From: Lachnospiraceae bacterium
GTDB taxonomy: Bacteria; Bacillota; Clostridia; Lachnospirales; Lachnospiraceae
Length of the DNA stretch: 7,330 nt
Reading direction: 5' to 3'
Assembly (NCBI GenBank): GCA_021202575.1
Contig: JAJQCU010000423.1
Location: 1 to 7,330 of the forward strand
The notes under the pieces are model-generated. The model worked only from the letters and a program-made list of their open reading frames with translations. It made no database searches and had not been told where the DNA came from. The translations under genes were made by a program, and so were the position numbers. Position 1 is the first letter of the stretch. Every line of letters begins with the position of its first letter. This document shows, piece after piece, positions 1 through 5,212 of the stretch.

Positions 1-207
1 TTCGAAGATGTATTTCTTGTCCTCTTCGCAGTTGTCGGGGTTATTCTTCACAGTCTTGTCATAGATGCCGTACTCATGCTCTGCGGCGAGGGTCATTTCG
101 CCCTCAACGGCCTTGAATTTGTCCGGGCCGACATGGCACACCGGGCACTCAGCGGGAGGGTTGTCTCCCTCGTAAACATAACCACATACCTGACATACAT
201 ACTTCAT
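1..207 (-). CDS. Rubredoxin-domain rubrerythrin (reverse-type, peroxide reductase), N-terminal part
   Basis: The visible 69 residues open with a compact rubredoxin iron site, two CxxC pairs at C5-C8 (CQVCG) and C21-C24 (CPVC), followed by a linker starting around residue 37. The C-terminal remainder, expected to be a ferritin-like di-iron four-helix domain, lies beyond the left edge and is not seen. An N-terminal rubredoxin is the order found in reverse rubrerythrins of clostridia, which accept electrons from NADH-linked reductases and reduce H2O2 to water in the cytoplasm; databases often call them NADH peroxidase. The linker residues AAEHEYGIYDKTV look like that family rather than a free rubredoxin. 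The start at 207 has a good Shine-Dalgarno sequence (AAGGAAAGGA region, 215-222). It lies 54 bp downstream of the PerR-like gene on the same strand, so co-transcription and peroxide induction are likely. A stand-alone rubredoxin is less likely because the frame stays open well past the usual length. Confidence 0.85.
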   Translation of the reverse strand, partial: MKYVCQVCGYVYEGDNPPAECPVCHVGPDKFKAVEGEMTLAAEHEYGIYDKTVKNNPDNCEEDKKYIFE

Positions 208-261
208 AATAAAATCCTTTCCTTTCCATAAAAATAATAAGAGTAATAAGTGAGACAGTTC

Positions 262-645
262 CTAATGTGTTTTCAGACAGGCAGGACAGGTGCCGTAAAA
301 CAGGATCGCCTGCCCGGTGACAACACCGTCATAATTACTATTTGCCTCAGACAATAACCGCGGCACCTCCATCCGGACATCCTGAACACAGCCGCACTTC
401 GTACACACGATGTGATAGTGCTCTGATGTGTCCGCGTCGAAATGATCCACGCCGTCCCCTACGTTGATCCGCTGGATCTCGCCCAGCTCGGTCAGCAGGG
501 AGAGATTGCGGTAGACTGTTCCCAGGCTGATATTGGGGAACTGGTCCCGGACGTGCATGTAGACCGTATCTGCGGTTGGATGATCCTTTCTGGTCATCAG
601 GAAGCTTTTGATGCATTCCCGCTGCCGACTGTGCTTCACTGTCAT
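262..645 (-). CDS. perR: Fur-family peroxide-responsive repressor, PerR-like
   Basis: Cytoplasmic DNA-binding metalloregulator of about 127 residues. Numbered from the chosen start, the N-terminal winged helix carries HPTADTVY (H22) and the recognition-helix motif SLGTVYRNL. The regulatory metal ligands of PerR align as H22, D70, H76, H78 and D89 (HFDADTSEHYH, then D of VQDV). The structural zinc site is two CxxC pairs, C81-C84 (CTKC) and C120-C123 (CPAC). An Asp in the position of B. subtilis D85 favours PerR over Fur or Zur. In B. subtilis PerR, iron-catalysed oxidation of the His ligands releases DNA. The N-terminus is about 15 residues shorter than B. subtilis PerR. Start choice: an ATG at 651 abuts the GAGGAA Shine-Dalgarno sequence (652-657) with no spacing, whereas the ATG at 645 has about 8 nt, so 645 is preferred. 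The gene probably represses itself and the rubrerythrin downstream. Confidence 0.9.
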   Translation of the reverse strand: MTVKHSRQRECIKSFLMTRKDHPTADTVYMHVRDQFPNISLGTVYRNLSLLTELGEIQRINVGDGVDHFDADTSEHYHIVCTKCGCVQDVRMEVPRLLSEANSNYDGVVTGQAILFYGTCPACLKTH

Positions 646-658
646 TGTCATTTCCTCA

Positions 659-686
659 ATAATAGTAATCGTTATTGTTATTATAA
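659..686. promoter_or_regulatory. Putative PerR operator overlapping the -10 and start site
   Basis: The 15-mer at 672-686 (TTATTGTTATTATAA) matches the B. subtilis PerR box TTATAATNATTATAA at 12 of 14 specified positions, with one half-site perfect, and it covers the -10 element (680-685). A second, overlapping imperfect dyad spans 659-681 (17 of 23 positions symmetric, centred on C670) and runs toward the Shine-Dalgarno sequence. Binding here would occlude RNA polymerase. The matches are seen directly; PerR occupancy is inferred from the adjacent gene. Confidence 0.65.
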
Positions 687-707
687 TAGGATTTACAGAC
701 TTGTCAA
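680..707 (-). promoter_or_regulatory. Sigma-A-type promoter of the perR-rubrerythrin operon
   Basis: Read on the minus strand, a perfect TTGACA -35 (702-707) and a perfect TATAAT -10 (680-685) are separated by 16 nt. The predicted start is near 673, giving a leader of roughly 28 nt before the ATG at 645. The consensus quality implies a strong promoter that needs a repressor to be held down, which matches the operator overlapping its -10. Confidence 0.82.
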
Positions 708-746
708 TAACTTTATTCTTTTTTTATATATTTCACGTAATTTTTT

Positions 747-775
747 TTGTCAAAGACAGTGAATCATGGTAAAAT
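747..775 (+). promoter_or_regulatory. Sigma-A-type promoter of the two-component operon
   Basis: TTGTCA (747-752) and TAAAAT (770-775) are separated by exactly 17 nt, with a T-rich tract immediately upstream (741-748). The predicted start is near 782, leaving a leader of about 108 nt before the kinase ATG. This promoter is divergent from the perR promoter; the two -35 elements are about 40 bp apart across AT-rich DNA. Confidence 0.7.
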
Positions 776-793
776 ACCCACGAAGGGGTTAGT

Positions 794-844
794 ATGCTGT
801 CCTTATTTGCAGGGATATGGATGGAACCGCATCCGGCGGACTAA
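794..844 (+). CDS. Possible 16-codon leader ORF in the histidine kinase 5' UTR
   Basis: ATG at 794 is preceded by GAAGGGG (782-788) at suitable spacing and reads MLSLFAGIWMEPHPAD before TAA (842-844), 46 nt upstream of the kinase start. The Shine-Dalgarno sequence would lie at the extreme 5' end of the predicted transcript, which weakens the case. No attenuator-type run of one amino acid is seen. It could be a chance ORF; conservation in relatives would decide. Confidence 0.22.
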   Translation: MLSLFAGIWMEPHPAD

Positions 845-890
845 GACCCATTGAAATGTATTTTTCTCCGTTGGTGAGGTTAGCAATTTT

Positions 891-2063
891 ATGAAACTGA
901 AAACGCGAATTCTTGTGACACTGGTGGTGATTGTGGCTGTGCCTCTGATCCTAATATCTGTCACATTCCTTCTGGTCGGCGGATATTTTCTGAAAAGAAA
1001 TATTGTCGATGTGCGTCAGGAGATTTCTACAGAAATAGAGTATGAGGATGACGGAACCGTTGTCCTGATGCCGGATATGCTGGAGAGCTACAGGCAGCTG
1101 GTATCCTTCGGATTTCTGAGATCCATGTTTATTTCCATGGTTATTATCCTGATTCTGACCAGCGTTATCTATTCCTGGTGGATTTACAAAGGGGTGCTGA
1201 AGCCTGTCGATGAGCTGAATAACGCCATGCAGGAAATCAAGGACGGCAACTTTGAATATCGCCTGGAGACTCTGGGCAAAGGCGAGATCGGCGACCTTTA
1301 CCGCAATTACGAGGACATGCGGCTTCGCCTGAAGGAGAACTCCGAGGAGAAGCTCCAGAATGAGAAGCAGAATAAGGAGCTGATCAGCAATATTTCCCAC
1401 GATCTGAAAACCCCCATCACCTCCATCAAGGGCTATGTGGAAGGGATCATGGACGGAGTGGCGGATACGCCGGAGAAGCTTGACCGTTATGTACACATTA
1501 TATATAATAAAGCCGTTGACATGGACAGGCTGATCAATGAGCTGACCATGTATTCCAGTGTGGATAATAACTGCATCCCCTATCATTTCCTGAAAATTGC
1601 CGTGCGGGAGTATTTTACAGACTGCATTGAAGAGATCGGCATGGATCTGGAGAGCCAGAATTTTACATTAAATTATGAAAATCTGGTCGCAGACGATACC
1701 ATGGTCATCGCGGACCCTGAGCAGATCAAGCGTGTGGTCAATAATATCGTCAGCAACAGTGTCAAATATATGGATAAGCCTCACGGGGAGATCAGCATCC
1801 GCATTCTGGACGAGGTGGACGCCATCCGGGTGGAGATTGAGGATAACGGCAAGGGCATCGCCCAAAAGGATCTGCAGAATATTTTCGACAGGTTCTATCG
1901 GGCGGATTCTTCCAGAAATTCCAGCACCGGCGGCAGCGGACTGGGGCTTTCCATTGTGAAAAAGATTATACAGGATCATGGCGGATACATATGGGCCACC
2001 AGCAAGGAGGGGGAAGGAACCTGTATGCACTTTGTATTAAGAAAATATACGGGGCAGGCATAA
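891..2063 (+). CDS. Membrane sensor histidine kinase (HAMP-HisKA-HATPase)
   Basis: 390-residue inner-membrane sensor kinase. TM1 is about residues 7-33, followed by a short, acidic extracytoplasmic loop of about 40 residues (34-74, including EYEDDG), then TM2 about 75-98. A HAMP linker follows (about 98-149, with LKPVDELNNAM and GEIGDL). HisKA contains the phosphoacceptor H170 in ISHDLKTP. The ATP-binding domain has an N-box (NNIVSNSVKY, about 284-293), G1 (DNGKGI, 318-323), F-box (FDRFYR, 332-337) and G2 (GGSGLGLS, 347-354), so all catalytic motifs are intact. The tiny sensor loop suggests a membrane-proximal or partner-sensed signal rather than a folded ligand-binding domain; the signal is unknown. 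A GGTGAGG Shine-Dalgarno sequence (873-879) supports the start at 891. The kinase precedes its response regulator by 37 nt and they should form a cognate pair. This is a HisKA/OmpR-associated kinase, but no named system is recognised. Confidence 0.93.
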   Translation: MKLKTRILVTLVVIVAVPLILISVTFLLVGGYFLKRNIVDVRQEISTEIEYEDDGTVVLMPDMLESYRQLVSFGFLRSMFISMVIILILTSVIYSWWIYKGVLKPVDELNNAMQEIKDGNFEYRLETLGKGEIGDLYRNYEDMRLRLKENSEEKLQNEKQNKELISNISHDLKTPITSIKGYVEGIMDGVADTPEKLDRYVHIIYNKAVDMDRLINELTMYSSVDNNCIPYHFLKIAVREYFTDCIEEIGMDLESQNFTLNYENLVADDTMVIADPEQIKRVVNNIVSNSVKYMDKPHGEISIRILDEVDAIRVEIEDNGKGIAQKDLQNIFDRFYRADSSRNSSTGGSGLGLSIVKKIIQDHGGYIWATSKEGEGTCMHFVLRKYTGQA

Positions 2064-2100
2064 GGCGGCACAGCGCCGACCCGGCATAAGGAGGACGAAG

Positions 2101-2790
2101 ATGAGCAGAATTTTAATTATTGAGGATGAAGTGGAAATCGCCGACCTGGAAAAGGACTATCTGGAGCTTTCCGGGTTTGAAGTCGCCATCGCCAATGCCG
2201 GCGATACGGGACTTGATATGGCGTTAAAAGAGGATTTTGATCTGGTGGTGCTGGATCTGATGCTGCCCGGCATGGATGGCTTTGAGGTCTGCAAGAGCAT
2301 CCGGGAAAAGAAAAATATCCCGATCCTGATGGTTTCCGCCAAGAAGGATGATATTGACAAGATCAGAGGGCTGGGCCTTGGCGCCGACGATTATATGACC
2401 AAGCCCTTCAGCCCCAGTGAACTGGTGGCGAGAGTCAAGGCGCACATGGCCAGATATGAGCGGCTGGTGGGCAGCCACAGCAAGGAAAATGACATCGTGG
2501 AGATTCGCGGCATCCGCATCGATAAGACGGCTCGCAGAGTTTATGTGGATGGGGTGGAAAAGGTCTTTACCTCCAAGGAATTTGACCTGCTGACCTTTTT
2601 GGCTGAGAATCCCAATCATGTATATACCAAGGAGGAGCTTTTCCGGGAAATCTGGAATATGGAGTCTGTAGGAGACATTGCCACCGTAACTGTCCATATC
2701 AAAAAAATCCGGGAAAAGATTGAGTATGATACCGCGAAGCCTCAGTATATTGAGACAATCTGGGGGGTCGGCTACCGCTTCAAGATATAA
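2101..2790 (+). CDS. OmpR/PhoB-family response regulator
   Basis: 229-residue cytoplasmic transcription factor. The receiver domain (about 1-118) has the acidic pair E8/D9, phosphoacceptor D52 in LVVLDLMLPGMDG, switch residue S79 (MVSA) and the conserved K101 (TKPF). The winged-helix DNA-binding domain (about 132-229) shows the OmpR features FTSKEFDLL, VYTKEELFREIW, VTVHIKKIREKI and the terminal WGVGYRFKI. Length is standard. A strong AAGGAGGA Shine-Dalgarno sequence (2088-2095) precedes the ATG. It is co-transcribed with the upstream kinase, which should phosphorylate D52; targets are not visible, although autoregulation of this operon is common for the class. Its TAA stop overlaps the ATG of a small downstream ORF (TAATG). 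Confidence 0.95.
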   Translation: MSRILIIEDEVEIADLEKDYLELSGFEVAIANAGDTGLDMALKEDFDLVVLDLMLPGMDGFEVCKSIREKKNIPILMVSAKKDDIDKIRGLGLGADDYMTKPFSPSELVARVKAHMARYERLVGSHSKENDIVEIRGIRIDKTARRVYVDGVEKVFTSKEFDLLTFLAENPNHVYTKEELFREIWNMESVGDIATVTVHIKKIREKIEYDTAKPQYIETIWGVGYRFKI

Positions 2791-2900
2791 TGAGCGCAAG
2801 CGAGAAAGGCATGCTTGCATGTCTGGGGAGCGGCGAATTGGATCGTGACGCATTTTGTCACGATATAATGTATGAGAACGAGGATTATATACGAGGATGA
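2790..2900 (+). CDS. Possible 36-codon bridging ORF between the response regulator and rlu
   Basis: The ATG at 2790 shares its A with the response-regulator stop (TAATG). The frame stays open for 36 codons, ends at TGA 2898-2900, and passes 29 nt into the pseudouridine synthase gene in another frame. An internal ATG at 2811 follows GAGAAAGG, an alternative start. Translation could restart on it after the regulator and carry ribosomes through two hairpins to the SD-less rlu start. The peptide resembles nothing I recognise, and it may be a translated spacer or repeat rather than a gene. Confidence 0.22.
   Translation: MSASEKGMLACLGSGELDRDAFCHDIMYENEDYIRG
2808..2823 (+). other. Short hairpin in the response regulator/rlu junction
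   Basis: GGCATG-CTTG-CATGTC folds into a 6-bp stem (one G-U pair) with a 4-nt loop. There is no following T-run, so it is not an intrinsic terminator. It is the first of two inverted repeats in this 81-bp junction. Confidence 0.4.
2842..2864 (+). other. Perfect 8-bp inverted repeat just upstream of the rlu start
   Basis: ATCGTGAC (2842-2849) and GTCACGAT (2857-2864) are perfect complements around the 7-nt loop GCATTTT. The stem ends 7 nt before the ATG at 2872, where a Shine-Dalgarno sequence would normally sit, and no T-run follows. It could be a processing or translational-control hairpin, or a DNA operator; a terminator is unlikely. A TATAAT hexamer follows at 2864-2869 but has no -35 at suitable spacing. 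Confidence 0.6.
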
Positions 2901-3639
2901 GCGGCTTCTGGTGATTTATAAGCTTGCCGGGCTGGCGACGGAGAGCGCAGATGTGGCCCGGATGGATGCGGTCAGTGAGCTGAAGCTTTATCTGAGCCAT
3001 GGCGCGGGCGTTCCTTGGCTGGGACTGGTTCACAGGTTGGATCAGCCGGTGGAGGGTCTGCTGGCAGTTGCGAAGAACCCTGAAACCGCTTCCGTATTGA
3101 GCAGCCAGCTGCGGACGGGACAGCTGAAAAAGTCCTATCGCGCGGTTCTGTATCTGCCCCGGGGGACTGGACCGGAGCCGAGGACGGTGGCGAAGCTGAC
3201 AGATTTCATGGGAAAAGAGGGCGGCAGAGCCCGCATTGCGGCAGTCCCGGTTCCCGGAGACGTATCAGGAACCTTCGGGAAGAAAGGAACCTACGGGAAG
3301 CCTTCCGAAATGAAAGAGGCCATATTAACGTACAAAATTCTGGAATGCCATGAAAATACCGCACTTGCAGGGATTGAACTGGAAACCGGCCGCTTTCACC
3401 AGATCCGCTGCCAGATGGCCTTTCATGGAATGCCTCTTTTGGGCGATCAGAAATACGGAACCGCGGAGAGCCTGGAGGCGAGTCGGGCTCTGAATGTTAG
3501 GAATGTGGCGTTGTGCGCGGACAGTCTTTGGCTGATTCATCCAAAAACAGGAAAAGAGCTGTGCTTCACCACAGAGCCTCAGAACGCGGCTTTCCGGGAG
3601 TTCGCTTTTTCTGATGGAGGAAAGGCACAGATGCGTTAG
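2872..3639 (+). CDS. RluA-family RNA pseudouridine synthase
   Basis: 255-residue cytoplasmic enzyme that isomerises specific uridines in rRNA or tRNA to pseudouridine. The catalytic motif is VHRLDQPVEG with the nucleophilic Asp at D57. Other family landmarks are the N-terminal YEDERLLVIYKLAG (7-20), SYRAVL (87-92) and the C-terminal GRFHQIRCQM (172-181) followed by LLGDQKYG. There is no N-terminal S4 domain, so it resembles the short RluA/TruC-like forms rather than RluD. The usual HRLDxxTSG signature is replaced by HRLDQPVEG; the catalytic Asp remains, so activity is expected, and the RNA target cannot be assigned. An in-frame stop at 2866-2868 forces the start to 2872 or later, and the N-terminal motif requires 2872. 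No Shine-Dalgarno sequence is visible there, so translation may depend on coupling from upstream. Confidence 0.9.
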   Translation: MRTRIIYEDERLLVIYKLAGLATESADVARMDAVSELKLYLSHGAGVPWLGLVHRLDQPVEGLLAVAKNPETASVLSSQLRTGQLKKSYRAVLYLPRGTGPEPRTVAKLTDFMGKEGGRARIAAVPVPGDVSGTFGKKGTYGKPSEMKEAILTYKILECHENTALAGIELETGRFHQIRCQMAFHGMPLLGDQKYGTAESLEASRALNVRNVALCADSLWLIHPKTGKELCFTTEPQNAAFREFAFSDGGKAQMR

Positions 3640-3788
3640 AAGTGGATTTGGGTTTCACAATGCGGGAGGCTCTGGGAAGCCAATTTCAGGAAACGCATTG
3701 ATGTATCAATAAATTCCTTCTTTTTGCTGATACTATGTCTGACGAATGAAGGCGTATTTGCGGGTACGGACGGAAAGGCAGACACAGG

Positions 3789-4769
3789 ATGGGGCATGGC
3801 GCGGAACGAAAGAAAAGATCGATAGGTACACTATTGCTGATTACAGTGATAGTGTATTTTTTTCTTACCATCATCTGGAAATATTTTGGCCCGGTGATTT
3901 TGGCCTTTCTTTTTCTCATGGCCGTAAACCCGTCGCTGGACAGACTTGGCCGCAGATGGCGGGTCCGGCGCGGCGCGGCGGCTTATCTGGTGCTTTTGAT
4001 TATCATTGTGATTCTGACCTATGGCGTATGCTTCGCGCTGCTCCCCTGTCTTCGCTGCTTTGACTTTGGCCGGTGCGTCCGCCTCTGGAATCAGGAATAT
4101 GTACAGAAAGCAATAGCCTGGCTGCAGGAAAAGGGCTTCGGAGAGATGACGGAGTTGTCATTTGCAGCGGTACGGTGGGGCGGAAGACTTTTGTTTTATT
4201 TTGGAGCTTTTGCTCTGTCGGCGTTTCTGATGGCGGGGCTGTATGACCGGATTGTGGAGGGATTGAGAGGGATTGTGGGCGGAAAGCTGGTTCTGGAGCT
4301 GTGCGGGGACGTGCTGAGCTATGGGAGAGCTTGGCTGAAAACTCAGGGAATCCTGATGCTGGTCGTGATGGCCATCCTCTGTCCGGCATTATGGCTGATT
4401 GGCATACCGGGTGGGATCCTCTGGGGACTGGCGGCGGGATTCCTGGACTTTCTTCCGGTTTTCGGTATCGGCAGTGTCATGATTCCTCTGGCGCTTTGGC
4501 AGCTTTTACAGAAAAATATGGCGGCGGCCATTGTCTGTGCTGTTTTATATTTTGTATGCTCTATTCTTCGGGAAACGCTGGAGCCGAAGCTTCTGGGCGG
4601 CAGTCTGCGGCTTCCCGCTCTGGGAATGTGGATGTCAGTGTTTGCGGGGCTGCAGCTGTTTGGCGCCAGCGGGATTTTTAAGGGACCGGTTGCCTATCTT
4701 TTAATCGACGCGGCCTTTCGCAGGGTGAGCGCGCCGGGGAAGGAGAATGATGTGCGGGAAAATGTATAA
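3789..4769 (+). CDS. AI-2E family membrane transporter (PerM/YtvI-like)
   Basis: 326-residue polytopic membrane protein. Hydrophobic segments lie at about 13-30, 34-47, 64-85, 131-150, 186-205, 207-238 (two spans), 245-263 and 276-305, giving roughly eight helices. Family landmarks are the early PVILAFLFLMAVNPSLD (35-51), GFLDFLPVFGIGS (217-229) and RETLEPKLLGGSLRLPAL followed by GLQLFGASGIFKGPVAYLL. Some members have been proposed to export autoinducer-2 or to act as Na+/H+ antiporters, so the substrate here is open. The loop between helices 3 and 4 (about 86-130) looks short for the family and holds four Cys (C81, C87, C90, C96). GGAAAGG (3772-3778) supports the start. A 149-bp spacer separates it from rlu with no convincing promoter or terminator, so operon membership is unclear. 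The tail after residue 311 is charged. Confidence 0.85.
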   Translation: MGHGAERKKRSIGTLLLITVIVYFFLTIIWKYFGPVILAFLFLMAVNPSLDRLGRRWRVRRGAAAYLVLLIIIVILTYGVCFALLPCLRCFDFGRCVRLWNQEYVQKAIAWLQEKGFGEMTELSFAAVRWGGRLLFYFGAFALSAFLMAGLYDRIVEGLRGIVGGKLVLELCGDVLSYGRAWLKTQGILMLVVMAILCPALWLIGIPGGILWGLAAGFLDFLPVFGIGSVMIPLALWQLLQKNMAAAIVCAVLYFVCSILRETLEPKLLGGSLRLPALGMWMSVFAGLQLFGASGIFKGPVAYLLIDAAFRRVSAPGKENDVRENV

Positions 4770-4825
4770 ATTGCTCTGTTTGGCAGAAATCAAATGACAT
4801 ATATCGTAACTGTGATAAAAAGTAC

Positions 4826-4854
4826 TTGACACGGTTATAAAATTATTCTAAAAT
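4826..4854 (+). promoter_or_regulatory. Sigma-A-type promoter of the T-box/proS operon
   Basis: TTGACA (4826-4831, perfect) and TAAAAT (4849-4854) with a 17-nt spacer; predicted start near 4861, immediately before stem I of the T-box leader. It lies 56 bp after the transporter stop. A consensus promoter upstream of a premature-termination riboswitch is the expected arrangement. Confidence 0.85.
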
Positions 4855-4860
4855 TTGAGC

Positions 4861-5079
4861 ACATGAGCGAAGAACCGGGCAAGTACGTAAGACTGGGCAG
4901 CAGAGAGGGAATGGATGGTGCGAATTCCCGCCGCATATTACGGAAACCCTCCGGGGAGCTGCGCGTGAAAGCGCGACGCAGGCAGGCGTTAACGGCAAAG
5001 AGTGTATGTGAGAGCATAAAACAGGGTGGTACCGCCGGATTCCGGTCCCTTGAGGAAGGAGCGACGTACTGCCTTTTTT
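4861..5079 (+). ncRNA. T-box riboswitch, tRNA-Pro responsive, controlling proS
   Basis: The hallmark T-box sequence AGGGTGGTACCGC is at 5023-5035. Its UGGU (5027-5030) would pair with a tRNA ending ACCA, consistent with bacterial tRNA-Pro. In stem I, the AGTA element (4882-4885) faces GAAACCCT (4943-4950) between helices CGTAA/TTACG (4886-4890 with 4938-4942) and CCGG/CCGG (4875-4878 with 4951-4954). Proline triplets CCC (4947-4949) or CCT (4948-4950) sit in the specifier position. The distal hairpin is GGGAAT/ATTCCC (4907-4912 with 4924-4929) with GGATGGTG in its loop. Later stems are at 4961-4974 and 5005-5018. Antiterminator pairing is AGGG (5023-5026) with CCCT (5047-5050), with CCGG/CCGG inside. 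Uncharged tRNA-Pro should stabilise this and allow proS transcription. The exact specifier register is uncertain. Confidence 0.93.
5023..5079 (+). terminator. Intrinsic terminator of the T-box leader
   Basis: The 5' arm AGGGTGGTAC (5023-5032) pairs with GTACTGCCTT (5066-5075), including G-U pairs, extended inward by CGC/GCG (5033-5035 with 5061-5063). Inner hairpins CCGG/CCGG (5035-5045) and CCTT/AAGG (5048-5059) are alternatives. A six-T run occupies 5074-5079. The 5' arm is the T-box motif itself, so this fold and the antiterminator exclude each other. I did not compute energies. Confidence 0.7.
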
Positions 5080-5155
5080 GGTTTCCGGGGAGAGCCGGAG
5101 AAACGCACACCTGACGGAATATCAGAAAAGCGCGGTGGATTTTTCCATCAATGAA

Positions 5156-5193
5156 AATATTCCACATGTGCAGCTGCACAGGTGGAGAATATT
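5156..5193 (+). other. Long hairpin directly upstream of the proS Shine-Dalgarno sequence
   Basis: Arms AATATT (5156-5161)/AATATT (5188-5193), CCAC (5162-5165)/GTGG (5182-5185) and TGTGC (5167-5171)/GCACA (5176-5180) stack into about 15 bp with a 2-nt bulge (5186-5187), one A-G mismatch and an AGCT loop. It ends one base before AGGAGG (5195-5200). No T-run follows, so it is not a terminator. It may affect translation, mRNA processing or stability. Confidence 0.6.
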
Positions 5194-5212
5194 CAGGAGG
5201 AGAGAAGAGAAA

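Noticed and set aside
442..762. Plus-strand ORF opposite the PerR-like gene
   Set aside because: It reads antisense through a well-conserved gene and then through AT-rich promoter DNA, with no recognisable motif.
951..1586. Long minus-strand ORF opposite the histidine kinase
   Set aside because: Antisense shadow of a gene with intact HAMP, HisKA and ATPase motifs; its own translation shows no coherent domain.
2064..2077. GGCG/CGCC inverted repeat between kinase and regulator
   Set aside because: A 4-bp stem in GC-rich spacer, with no T-run and clear of the regulator Shine-Dalgarno sequence; too weak to call.
2838..2869. Promoter for rlu using TTGGAT and TATAAT
   Set aside because: The spacer would be 20 nt and the predicted start would fall at or past the ATG; the TATAAT is probably fortuitous.
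3668..3681. GGCT/AGCC stem as a terminator after rlu
   Set aside because: Only 4 bp and followed by AATTTC rather than a T-run; the T-rich stretch near 3716-3725 has no stem next to it.
3746..4063. 105-codon ORF starting before the AI-2E gene in another frame
   Set aside because: No Shine-Dalgarno sequence and no family features; the 3789 frame carries the transmembrane segments and family motifs.
4863..5114. 83-codon ORF inside the T-box leader
   Set aside because: It covers structured riboswitch RNA, has no Shine-Dalgarno sequence and reads as low-complexity basic sequence.
5078..5212. N-terminal extension of proS from the TTG at 5078
   Set aside because: It begins in the terminator T-run and spans hairpins; the ATG at 5213 has AGGAGG and the expected N-terminus.
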